The translations under genes and the position numbers were made by a program. A stretch of 64,000 nt of DNA from JAGOTP01 sp964600845 (GTDB taxonomy: Bacteria > Patescibacteriota > Patescibacteriia > 2-12-FULL-60-25). Numbering within the stretch: the stretch's first letter is position 1; each line of letters opens with the position of its first letter. Under the pieces are notes generated by a model. It was not told where the DNA came from and did not search any database. It worked only from the letters and a program-made list of their open reading frames with translations. This document shows, one piece after another, positions 55,094 through 63,755 of the stretch. The stretch covers positions 1-64,000 of the forward strand of contig CAZRJW010000003.1 in the NCBI GenBank assembly GCA_964600845.1, read 5' to 3'.

Positions 55094-57205
55094 TTACGGC
55101 AGTTGATGGCGACTGTCCGGACCGACATTCACGCAGGGCAGACCGCTCGAGGGGCCGCGATAGAGTTCGCGTCCGCTCGGGAGCTCCGAGATGCGCCATT
55201 CGATGCCCAGCCGTGGGTTGCAGAGCATGGGCCAGTTGTCGATCGTGGGGATGTTCCCGCGGTCACCCAGGGTTGAATGAGAGGGTGAGAAGAACGTTCC
55301 CACGAAGATGCGGTAGACCATGTTCGTATCGCAGCGGTACCAACCGCTTCCCTGTGCAGCCATCCTGGTTTGATCGACACCCGTCGCATTCAAGCAACGG
55401 ATGCGCTCCCACCAATGATCGCGTAGGTTGTAGGGTTCCGTCGGTTGCCAGCCTTCGCTGTCGGTTGCCAGACGGAACTCGTAGCGCATGACTGCGCCCG
55501 CAGGTGTAACTCCTCCAGGAGGAGGCTCACCGACGTCGGGGATACCCACATCGGATACACCCGCGTCGACCCTCATGACGCTCGCATCCATCGACGGCGT
55601 TCCCGCGTCAGGTGGAGGATTGTTGCAAACGCCCGCATCAACGAAGACCGGGGTCGCATCGATACCGGCATCTCGTACGGGGGTGACACCGAGATCATTT
55701 GGAACGCCCGCATCAACGAAGACCGGAACGTCTCGCGGGAGAGGAACATCCACCGTTGCATCAACGACCACGTCGACGCCAGCGGAAACATCCGGGCGCA
55801 GAGCTGCGTCGATCGGCGCCACACCGGCGTCAATCATGGACGTGGGAGCATTCGAACAGCGCCACAGATCCTCCGGTCGAATCACTTCGCCCAGGGGACC
55901 CGCCAGAGCATCGAGGACGGAGGAGTCCACATCGATGATCCAGGTTTCGCCGTAGCCAAGCGCGAGGAACGTCGGCCAGTCGAAGATCGGTCGACGGCGC
56001 CCTTGCGACACAACATAAACCGCACTCACACCTGTAGCTCTCACGAGCGAACCTTCGCGCAGTCGGCGGGGTCCGAGATCCCGGTAGCGCGTGAGGAAGG
56101 CAGACTGCGCACCCGACGGGCGCGTTTCGACCTGTGTACCCACCCAGCCCCAGGAATCGAACGCCTGCTGAGCTAAGAAGGTGTAGCGGATCGGCGACGG
56201 CGCCTCCGCGTATTCGTAGACGGTGGAGCTTCCTTCGAAGCGGACGAGACGGTGACCGTTCGTGCGCTCGAGTGAGAGACTTACGACCGTCATGCAAGCG
56301 ACTTCAGCCGGAACTCCCGAGATAACCCGGGAACCGAACCGTTCATCGCGCAGCACGTCGTCCGGCACTCGTGCGAGCACGCCCTCCGAAGCAACGAGCC
56401 AGGTCTGGCCGTCGATCGAGAGGACCGTCCCGGGCGGATGCCAGGTCGCCATCGACCGCGTCGCTGCACGGCGCAGCAATGCAGTCATGAAGAGCTCGGG
56501 ATCGGCATACCAGCGGCGGCGGGTGCGCCCGGAATCGTATCCGGCGAACCAAGCCGTCGGATCAACGCGCGCCGCTTCGGCCGCCGTTTGCAGCCGCACC
56601 CCAAGATGCAGGTGTTCTTCGCCATCTCCGTTATCAGCCGCGTGTTGCACGTAGCCGATCACCTGATCCGGACGAACCGTGTCACCATCCCGCCAAGCCA
56701 GCCGTGTTCCGCCCGTGCGGAGCGTCGTCGCCCGCAGGTGTCCGTAGATCGAGAGGAAGTCCTGGACGGACACTCGCTCCCCCACCCCGTTCGTGACCGA
56801 AATCGGCGAAGCGAGGTGATGTTCGAGAACGACCACGAGCGTGCCGTAGCCCGTCGCAGCCCGATAGATGCGGACCGTGCCGCAGGCGATCGGGTAGATC
56901 GCCGTTCCTTCGCGGAGGTCGATATCGCGTCCGATGTGGACGTCATCGACCAAGAACCCGCGTCCCGCGTAGAGCCGAGAGAACTCGGTCTCCGTGGTCG
57001 GGTGTCGCACCGTGGAAGCAGTGCACGCAACGACCGACTGCGTGAGTGCCCCTTCGCCTCCCGTGCCTTCAACCTGACCGTTGCCGCATCCCTCCATCTG
57101 GAAGAACAGGGCGATGAGGAAGAGGTGGAGCACCCAGCTGAAGCAGAACGCCCACGGCTCCATCCACGGATACTCGACACTTGCCCACTTTTCACCTGCT
57201 CGCAT
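55094..57205 (-). CDS. Cassette I: M23-type peptidase-like exported protein with Asp-Ala-Gly repeats
   Basis: 703 residues. Hydrophobic N-terminal signal (SWVLHLFLIALFF) with Cys40 as a possible lipobox. LytM/M23-like domain (about 80-205) with HIGRDID (H90, D94) and HLHLG (H198, H200), zinc ligands for cell-wall endopeptidases. Then surface-type segments (HRLVRFEGSSTVYEYAEA; GSLVRATGVSAVYVVSQGRRRPIF) like those in the 39244-40329 protein. Residues 458-565 are a low-complexity run of VDAGV, IDAG and PDAG, reminiscent of secreted Myxococcota proteins. A C-terminal domain has Cys residues. AGAAGGTGAG serves as Shine-Dalgarno. Markedly GC-rich. Confidence 0.7.
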   Translation of the reverse strand: MRAGEKWASVEYPWMEPWAFCFSWVLHLFLIALFFQMEGCGNGQVEGTGGEGALTQSVVACTASTVRHPTTETEFSRLYAGRGFLVDDVHIGRDIDLREGTAIYPIACGTVRIYRAATGYGTLVVVLEHHLASPISVTNGVGERVSVQDFLSIYGHLRATTLRTGGTRLAWRDGDTVRPDQVIGYVQHAADNGDGEEHLHLGVRLQTAAEAARVDPTAWFAGYDSGRTRRRWYADPELFMTALLRRAATRSMATWHPPGTVLSIDGQTWLVASEGVLARVPDDVLRDERFGSRVISGVPAEVACMTVVSLSLERTNGHRLVRFEGSSTVYEYAEAPSPIRYTFLAQQAFDSWGWVGTQVETRPSGAQSAFLTRYRDLGPRRLREGSLVRATGVSAVYVVSQGRRRPIFDWPTFLALGYGETWIIDVDSSVLDALAGPLGEVIRPEDLWRCSNAPTSMIDAGVAPIDAALRPDVSAGVDVVVDATVDVPLPRDVPVFVDAGVPNDLGVTPVRDAGIDATPVFVDAGVCNNPPPDAGTPSMDASVMRVDAGVSDVGIPDVGEPPPGGVTPAGAVMRYEFRLATDSEGWQPTEPYNLRDHWWERIRCLNATGVDQTRMAAQGSGWYRCDTNMVYRIFVGTFFSPSHSTLGDRGNIPTIDNWPMLCNPRLGIEWRISELPSGRELYRGPSSGLPCVNVGPDSRHQLP

Positions 57206-57815
57206 GACTGACTCACCTTCTCTGCGTACTTCTCAACTGGACATCCCAGGTGCATTCGCTACGCGTCACGAATGCAGGTAGGTGGCCAGATCATCTGAAA
57301 CCAACAAGGAACCAAAGGGCGAAGTGGACCGGAGGAAGAGGGCGACGAATGGGTCGGAACATTCGTCGCCGCCAAATTTCCTGCACACGTAGACAGATCC
57401 ATTCATTCAGCAGTTCGTTACTACGAACTAGTCGCTCAGGGAATACCTGCGGGAATGTGACTCGTCACCTTAGTGACGGCCTGTTTCCGTATGCAGCATT
57501 CTTTTGATTGACTCCAGAATGGAGAAATAAGAGGAGCAACCCACCATCCACCAAAAGCCTTGATAGCCTTCGATCGGAAACACGTGAAGCCGGTTATGTC
57601 CGCACGTCCTCCTCCGCACTCTTCTTTTTTCTCTCTTCATTCACACTGTCTGCGCTGTACTCGGTCACACGACCTTATCTCTAGACTCAAGCAAATCTGA
57701 GGCATCGTCAAACCAACCATTTGAGCGCGCAGTTTGTATATCTTCGCTGTACGTTTTTTCGTCTCACACACACTCGCATAATTCATTCTTTCTTTGAGTG
57801 ACCTCTGCAGAAGTG
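57206..57815 (-). other. Long leader and intergenic region before cassette I
   Basis: No gene recognised in 610 nt. The minus strand holds several hairpins in the presumed 5' leader: GGCGACGAATG / CATTCGTCGCC (57342-57373 area), CATTCG / CGAATG (57253-57275), AGTTCG / CGAACT near 57412-57430 and CGTCAC / GTGACG near 57458-57477. A long structured leader recalls cassette H. No confident promoter found. Confidence 0.4.
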
Positions 57816-59093
57816 TTAACTCGCTCGAGACAAAATTCGAAGCGATCTTTCCACAAGCGATGGTCCTTCTTCGTGGATAAGTCTCTTTCTTGGCTTCACT
57901 CTGCGCCAAATCAAATAGAGTGCTCCATACATCCCCGCCATAAGACCAACCGATGTGGACAACTTTGACCAACTTCCAACCGGAATTCGTCCGAACAAAT
58001 TCGAGAGGAGCAGCACCAACCGCAAACAGGCAGACGCCGGAATTGCGAGAAATGGAAGACGCGGGAAAAGGAGTGCGATCGCCCCAAACGCCATCGTCCA
58101 AGGGATCCACGGCAAGATCGCGAGATTCGCAAAGACACCAATCAAGCTAACTTGTTTGAAGGCCCAGAGACCGTAGGGAGTTGTAAGCAACGTCGCGCCC
58201 ACATTCGAAGAAATAATTTCGCGAAAGAGCGGCGATCGAATCACCTTGCTGATTTTCTGATCAATCAACCGACCAAACGAGCCCAACCCAATCATCGCCA
58301 AGAATGATAAGGCGTAGCTCGGGTCATACAACACCGCCCAGGGTTGCCACCAGGCGTAGACGACCGCGGCAATCAGCAGCAATCGATTAAAATTCACGAG
58401 TCTCCCCACCATTGGCGCAGACAACACCAGCCAACCCATGAACGCCGCACGCGCCACCGAAGCAGATGGCAACGCGAGCAATACAAATAAAAAGATCCCC
58501 GTGCTCGCGATGAGATATGCGCTTCGTCTCCCTAATCCAACCCAAAGCAATGGTCCAAGCAAACACCCGATCACGATCGTCACGTTCGACCCCGACACCG
58601 CCATAATGTGACTTGTCCCAATCTTGCGGAACACGGCTTTCAAATCCGGCGGGAGTTGTTTGTCTCCGTACAAAATTCCCACCAACAACCCCGACTCATC
58701 TTTTGGAAAAAGTTTGCTTGAACGACGCGTGAGCTCCGTGCGCAATCTCCCGGTCCAATGCCGTGGGTCCAACTGGTTCGCTGATTGCAGTGAAAACTCA
58801 TTCGAGATGAGTCCGTCCGGATCAAGCGGCTTCACTTCACGCGGCATGATCCCTTGTGTCGATTGGAAACGGATGAGACCAATGAGTACACCAAGTAAAA
58901 TCAGTAATTCCCGCTGAAACTGCGCCATTCGCGGGAATCGCCATCCAATGAATACAAAACTGCCTATACAAATAATCGCGATCCAGGTGGCTGTATTCCA
59001 AACAAGCCAAGGTCGGAGACTATGCAAAATGACTCCCGCTAACATCCCAACCAAAAGACACCCAACCGCTGACCCGCGAGGAAGTGAAGACAT
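57816..59093 (-). CDS. comEC: ComEC/Rec2 competence channel (membrane domain)
   Basis: 425 residues from the ATG at 59093 (leader CCTTCTCTCTTTTTCT, resident style). N-terminal helices, OB-like part, then the Competence domain: DESGLLVGILYGDKQLPPDLKAVFRKIGTSHIMAVSGSNVTIV, many helices, SYALSFLAMIGLG and TTPYGLWAFKQVSLIGVFANLAILPWIPW. The C-terminal metallo-beta-lactamase domain of long ComEC proteins is absent, as in other short CPR versions. Translocates single-stranded DNA during natural transformation, relevant to the many foreign cassettes here. Confidence 0.92.
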   Translation of the reverse strand: MSSLPRGSAVGCLLVGMLAGVILHSLRPWLVWNTATWIAIICIGSFVFIGWRFPRMAQFQRELLILLGVLIGLIRFQSTQGIMPREVKPLDPDGLISNEFSLQSANQLDPRHWTGRLRTELTRRSSKLFPKDESGLLVGILYGDKQLPPDLKAVFRKIGTSHIMAVSGSNVTIVIGCLLGPLLWVGLGRRSAYLIASTGIFLFVLLALPSASVARAAFMGWLVLSAPMVGRLVNFNRLLLIAAVVYAWWQPWAVLYDPSYALSFLAMIGLGSFGRLIDQKISKVIRSPLFREIISSNVGATLLTTPYGLWAFKQVSLIGVFANLAILPWIPWTMAFGAIALLFPRLPFLAIPASACLRLVLLLSNLFGRIPVGSWSKLSTSVGLMAGMYGALYLIWRRVKPRKRLIHEEGPSLVERSLRILSRAS

Positions 59094-59150
59094 AGAAAAA
59101 GAGAGAAGGTCTCTCCTACTCCGTTGGATCAAACTGCGAAAGAACGCAAC

Positions 59151-59181
59151 ACCCCGGGAAGAGAACCTCTCTTCCCGGGGT
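59151..59181 (-). terminator. Stem-loop after leuS
   Basis: CCGGGAAGAGA / TCTCTTCCCGG with a 5-nt loop, just past the leuS stop; no clear T-tract on the minus strand. Confidence 0.5.
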
Positions 59182-59194
59182 GAAGGTATTTTTA

Positions 59195-62100
59195 TTACAC
59201 CACCACACTCACCAATCTCCCTTTCACGTACACCACTTTCTTCGGCTCTTTCCCCTCTAACCACTTCTGCACCGCTTCCGATGCGAGTGCGAGTTTCTTC
59301 GCCTCCTCTTCGCTGATGTCTTGCGCAACAGTGAGCTTGTCTCGTACTTTGCCATTCACTTGAATAACAAGTTCGAACGTTGTTCCTACCAGTTTGGAAG
59401 CGTCATACGCTGGCCAACCGCCACGATGAATGGAGAACGTTTTTCCTTCCTCCTGCCACAACTCTTCGGTGACGTGTGGCGCGAATGGAGCGAGGATCTG
59501 CACGAAGGCTTCACGTTGGTTGGTTGGAACGCAGCCAAAGTCTTGATACGCATTCGCCAAGATCATCAACTGGGAAACACACGTATTGAATTGCAGGTTA
59601 TCGATGCCGTCCGTCACCTTTTTGATCGTTTGATGATAGAGCGTTTCTAATTCGGCAGGAACTTCTTTATCCGTCACTTGCGCCTCGTGGAACACATACC
59701 AGACACGATCCAAGAAACGACGCACACCTTCCACCCCATTCGTATCCCACGGTGCTTTCTGATCGTAGGGACCAATGAACATCTCATACAGACGGAAGAC
59801 ATCCGCTCCATATTCTTTGACGACGTCATCTGGGTTCACGACGTTACCTTTCGATTTCGACATCTTCACTCCACCCTCACCCAAAATCATGTCGTGCGAA
59901 CGACGCACCGCGTATGGCTCCGAACCGCACTCTTCTGGAATGTAGCCCATGTCATACAAGAACTTGTACCAGAAACGTGAATACAACAGGTGAAGCGTCG
60001 TGTGCTCCATACCGCCGTTATAGAGATCAATTGGCAACCAATATTTCAGAGCTTCTGCTGACGCGAATTGCTGATCATTTTTTGGGTCGCAGTAGCGTAA
60101 GAAGTACCAACTCGATCCCGCCCAGTTCGGCATCGTGTCCGTTTCACGCGTTGCTGGTCCTCCGCATTTTGGACAGCTCGTATTCACCCACGCATCGATT
60201 GTGGCGAGTGGTGATTCACCTGTGTCTGTTGGTTCGTAGATCTCAACTTCGGGCAGCGTGAGCGGAAGTTGGTTCTCCGGAACAGGGATCCAACCGGTAT
60301 TTTTGTGAGCGATAACATACTCCAACAACTCGGGTTGTTCGGCGTCCATGAAATGACCTCGTGCTTCGTATAATTGCAGCAACCACCCCGCTGGAAACAG
60401 CGTATGCGTTGGCTTCTGGATAAACTTATCATCCGTTGAAGACATCACAACCGCCGAACCCACGAGTGAGTCTACTTTTTTCCAATCAATCGGCTTCTGC
60501 CAGAAGTCACGCAAGAAATCGAAATCAGCTTTGCGCTGTGGCTCATCCTTCAATCGCTGTTCATAACGTTCAACTGGATATGTTCCAATAGCTGGAGCAA
60601 CTAATACCAGTCGTCCGATCTTTTTTCCAGACTGTTCCAGCAATTGAACCGCAGCACGTGCACCGATACTGTGACCAACAACAACGTCGTCTTCTCCCAA
60701 TTGATCCATGAATGGCTGCAAGAGACTCATCCAGGCTTCAACCGTCGGTCCACCCGTCATCGACATGGTTGGCGCGAAGACTTCATAACCTTGTTTCTCG
60801 AGCTCTCCTTTCATCGAAGGGAACCAGCCCTTTTCTCCGCTTCCGCTGAATCCATGAATCAACAACGCTTTCTGTTTTTTCTTCGCACACGCCTCACAGT
60901 GCACGAGTGGAATCGGCTCGCCCCAATAGCGCTGACGTGAAAAAACCCAGTCACGTAGCTTGTAGGTCTTCATCGCTTTCCCAGCAGCATGCGATTCAAG
61001 CCAGGTAGTGATTCCTTGTTTTGACGCGCCCTCTTCAAGACCAGATAAAAACCCTGAGTCTACTTTTTTTCCATCACCGGTATAACACTCTTTCCCTTCC
61101 AGAATGCGCTGCTTCTTTTCTTTAATTTCAATCTCTACCTGCGGATCCGTTGGATGAAGTCTAGATACGACCGAAATCAAATCAGGATCGATTACGCATT
61201 TCACTGGCAGCCCATGTTTCTCCGCAAACACGAAATCACGCTCATCATGTGCCGGCACCGCCATCACGGCGCCCGTTCCATATCCAGCCAATACATAATC
61301 TGCAATCCAAACCGGAACCTGCTCACCATTTACCGGATTCGTCGCGAAGACCCCTTCCAACACAACGCCCGTTTTATCTTTCGTTTCAGCGGTGCGCTCC
61401 ATGTCGGTCTTGCTCTTCACCGCTTCGATGTACGCGCGTACAACTTCAGCGTTTTTGATCTTCCCTGATTTCAACCATTGCTGAACGAGCGTGTGCTCTG
61501 GCGCGAGCGTGACATACGTCACCCCAAACAATGTATCTGGACGCGTTGTGAATACGCGCACTTCTTCCGAACAAAGTTTCGCGATTTCAAATGACAGCTG
61601 CCCAAACTCCTGATAGATCGTCTCTTCTTCTGTTTGATCAACCACGTATTTTCCATTCGCCGCTACCTTATACAATCCACGAACCGGGAAGCTCGGGTCA
61701 ATCTCACCTTTTCGTACGTTCGTGAGAAGAATGTGTCGTTTGTCTTCCGCGATAACCTCCGCTCCATCTGGTAAGCAGAGTGCCGTAAAATCCTGCCAGT
61801 AGCCCTCCACCGTTCCGCCGTGCTTCTCTGCAATCCCACGATAGAACGCATCCATTTTTGCTCCTTTTTCTTCCGGTGAGAGTGACGCTTCGTCTACATC
61901 CCCAAGCGCGTTTCGTTTGGGAGCGGCGATGTCTAACGATTCACCCGTGATGGACAATCCCGTATCCATTCCGATGATCGGTAACGCGGTCTTCCCCCTA
62001 TAGGCCGCTGCTTTCAAACGCGCGTTTTCTTGCATGTCGCTGCCTTCAGTCACCTCTACTACTTCCAGCCCCTCCTCTTTAGGTGAAACGACCTGCACGC

Positions 62101-62908
62101 TCGGTAACAACGCGCCAAGTATTTTTTTAACGCGATCAATCTTCCCCTTGTTGTTTGTCGCGACAAGTATCTTCTCAAACTTCGGCACACGGAAGACGAC
62201 CTCCGCCCCTTCACTGCGCCCAATCCAGTTCACTTGTTGCGAAGCAATCTTCTCTAAATAGTCGACGGTCTTCAAATCATCGATCAACCGATCGGCATAT
62301 TTCGAAATCTTGATCATCCACTGAGCCTTCTCGCGTTTCTCGACTGGATTTCCGCACCGTTCACACACACCACCCTGCGCCTCTTCATTCGCTAACCCAA
62401 TCTTACAGCGAGGACACCAATTGATCGTCGACTTCGCTTTATACGCTAACCCAGCTTTTACGAACTGTAAGAACTGCCACTGAGTCCATTTGTAATAGGT
62501 GGGATCAGTGGTATCGACTTCGCGCGTCCAATCAAACCCAAACCCGAGCGATTTAATCTGGCGCGTGAAGTTCCCAACGTTTTTCTTCGTGGCATCAGCC
62601 GGGCGAATTTTGTGTTTGATCGCGAAGTTTTCCGTAGGAAGCCCGAACGCATCCCAACCAATTGGATAGAGAACGTTTTTTCCTTCCATGCGACGTTTAC
62701 GTGTCACGAGGTCGATCGCCGTGTATGAACGAGGATGTCCGACATGGAGCCCTTCTCCGGACGGGTACGGGAACTCAACCAAGCCATAAAACTTGTCTTG
62801 GTTCGCTGTTGGATCACCGGTTTTGGCAGTGTACGTCCCTGCCTCTTCCCAGGTCCGTTGCCACTTCGCTTCCAGTTCGTGGATGGTCTCGATCGTTCGC
62901 GGTTTCAT
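59195..62908 (-). CDS. leuS: Leucyl-tRNA synthetase with inserted ITPase-like and serine hydrolase-like domains
   Basis: 1237 residues against a usual 800-880. Class I core intact: HIGH-type motif in YPSGEGLHVGHPRSY (~48-62), zinc knuckle CPRC...CERC (165-185), editing-domain TTRPDTLFGVTY (454-465), YGTGAVMAVPAHDERD, LRDWVFSRQRYWGEPIPLVHCE, and KMSKSKGN (1015-1022). Two insertions: residues ~243-447 with ATNNKGK and MDTGLS, a HAM1/RdgB (inosine triphosphatase) pattern; and ~678-868 with LLIHGFSGSG, GHSIGA (Ser747), TDD (~825-827) and GHF (His852), an RBBP9/YdeN-type alpha/beta hydrolase. Both insertions fall at loops, and the synthetase frame resumes cleanly after each. Confidence 0.95.
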   Translation of the reverse strand: MKPRTIETIHELEAKWQRTWEEAGTYTAKTGDPTANQDKFYGLVEFPYPSGEGLHVGHPRSYTAIDLVTRKRRMEGKNVLYPIGWDAFGLPTENFAIKHKIRPADATKKNVGNFTRQIKSLGFGFDWTREVDTTDPTYYKWTQWQFLQFVKAGLAYKAKSTINWCPRCKIGLANEEAQGGVCERCGNPVEKREKAQWMIKISKYADRLIDDLKTVDYLEKIASQQVNWIGRSEGAEVVFRVPKFEKILVATNNKGKIDRVKKILGALLPSVQVVSPKEEGLEVVEVTEGSDMQENARLKAAAYRGKTALPIIGMDTGLSITGESLDIAAPKRNALGDVDEASLSPEEKGAKMDAFYRGIAEKHGGTVEGYWQDFTALCLPDGAEVIAEDKRHILLTNVRKGEIDPSFPVRGLYKVAANGKYVVDQTEEETIYQEFGQLSFEIAKLCSEEVRVFTTRPDTLFGVTYVTLAPEHTLVQQWLKSGKIKNAEVVRAYIEAVKSKTDMERTAETKDKTGVVLEGVFATNPVNGEQVPVWIADYVLAGYGTGAVMAVPAHDERDFVFAEKHGLPVKCVIDPDLISVVSRLHPTDPQVEIEIKEKKQRILEGKECYTGDGKKVDSGFLSGLEEGASKQGITTWLESHAAGKAMKTYKLRDWVFSRQRYWGEPIPLVHCEACAKKKQKALLIHGFSGSGEKGWFPSMKGELEKQGYEVFAPTMSMTGGPTVEAWMSLLQPFMDQLGEDDVVVGHSIGARAAVQLLEQSGKKIGRLVLVAPAIGTYPVERYEQRLKDEPQRKADFDFLRDFWQKPIDWKKVDSLVGSAVVMSSTDDKFIQKPTHTLFPAGWLLQLYEARGHFMDAEQPELLEYVIAHKNTGWIPVPENQLPLTLPEVEIYEPTDTGESPLATIDAWVNTSCPKCGGPATRETDTMPNWAGSSWYFLRYCDPKNDQQFASAEALKYWLPIDLYNGGMEHTTLHLLYSRFWYKFLYDMGYIPEECGSEPYAVRRSHDMILGEGGVKMSKSKGNVVNPDDVVKEYGADVFRLYEMFIGPYDQKAPWDTNGVEGVRRFLDRVWYVFHEAQVTDKEVPAELETLYHQTIKKVTDGIDNLQFNTCVSQLMILANAYQDFGCVPTNQREAFVQILAPFAPHVTEELWQEEGKTFSIHRGGWPAYDASKLVGTTFELVIQVNGKVRDKLTVAQDISEEEAKKLALASEAVQKWLEGKEPKKVVYVKGRLVSVVV

Positions 62909-62967
62909 AGAGTTGCAGACTTGAGCGTATCAGACGGCGATTTTAGCTGACAATAGAACGCGCCTGA

Positions 62968-62997
62968 TTGACGAAAACAGGCGAAAAGTGCTATCAA
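62968..62997 (+). promoter_or_regulatory. Promoter of cassette J
   Basis: TTGACG, 18-nt spacer, TATCAA; GGAGGTGAG lies before the ATG 58 nt downstream. Confidence 0.6.
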
Positions 62998-63054
62998 TCT
63001 CTGTTCGCCTCGAAGAGTTCGAGTGCCGACAGCTGGTAGAGGAGGTGAGAAAGA

Positions 63055-63570
63055 ATGGAGATCCGTGCAAAAAATGGTCGGCTTCTGCTCAAGAGTAAGC
63101 CACCACCCGTCCCGTCGCACCTTCGGCCCCCGCCGGCACCGGTGGCGCCCGAAGATCTGACCGAAGAGGCTGATGACGATACGGCAGCGCCGCTAGCGCC
63201 GCCGGCTCCACCACCTCTTCCCATCAACCGACAGGTACCTTCGCTCTCCCTCGCTTCCATCGAACCCTGGGCGGACGAGACACTGCTGTACACCAGTGAG
63301 GCGCGGCTACTGATCAACGCCGCCCGTGCCGAAGCTCAAGCCGAGGCGGCGACACAGATCGCCGACCTGATGGACCAGCTTCTGGCACAGACCGAACTGG
63401 CCAAACAGAACGGGAACCGGTTCCTTGATGCGAGCAACCGAGCTAGCACGGCGCAGGCTTTGCTCAACCGCCTGCTCGAGCTCTGGGAGAGCGCTCACCC
63501 AAAGGACCCCGCCCTCGAGCTCGCTCGAGCCACGGTCCTTCGGCCATCGCAGCCGCCCAAGCCGCGCTAA
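63055..63570 (+). CDS. Cassette J: hypothetical protein, Pro-rich N-terminus and helical C-terminus
   Basis: 171 residues from the ATG with GAGGAGGTGAG upstream. N-terminal ~65 residues are Pro/Ala-rich and probably disordered (PPPVPSHLRPPPAPVAP, APPAPPPLP). From ~85 an amphipathic helical region rich in Ala/Gln/Glu (EARLLINAARAEAQAEAATQIADLMDQLLAQ, ASTAQALLNRLLELWE). No known domain. GC-rich. Confidence 0.6.
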   Translation: MEIRAKNGRLLLKSKPPPVPSHLRPPPAPVAPEDLTEEADDDTAAPLAPPAPPPLPINRQVPSLSLASIEPWADETLLYTSEARLLINAARAEAQAEAATQIADLMDQLLAQTELAKQNGNRFLDASNRASTAQALLNRLLELWESAHPKDPALELARATVLRPSQPPKPR

Positions 63571-63597
63571 CGCCGGCCAACCACTCCCAGCTGAGGG

Positions 63598-63649
63598 AAC
63601 GTTCAGCACCCGCCCCGCAAGGACTCTTCCTTGTGGGGCGATGACGTTT
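63598..63649 (+). terminator. 3' stem-loop of cassette J
   Basis: Outer AACGT / ACGTT enclosing a 13-bp stem CGCCCC(G)CAAGGA / TCCTTG(T)GGGGCG; TTTTAGGGCTTTT follows. Confidence 0.65.
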
Positions 63650-63671
63650 TAGGGCTTTTCGGCCAAGAAGG

Positions 63672-63699
63672 TTGACTTTTTGGCCGTTTTATATATAAT
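63672..63699 (+). promoter_or_regulatory. Promoter of cassette K
   Basis: TTGACT, 16-nt spacer, TATAAT, just after the cassette J hairpin. Confidence 0.75.
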
Positions 63700-63755
63700 T
63701 GTCATTCGTTTGGCTCATTCTCGAGCCACGATATCCGCTTGGAGAAGAGGTGAAG

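Noticed and set aside
55445..56176. Long plus-strand frames opposite cassette I
   Set aside because: GC-rich genes leave open shadow frames on the opposite strand; composition is Arg/His-rich without motifs.
57637..58110. 157-residue minus-strand frame overlapping the 3' end of comEC
   Set aside because: It is another frame of comEC extended into the intergenic region; a frameshifted comEC was considered but the comEC C-terminus ends normally.
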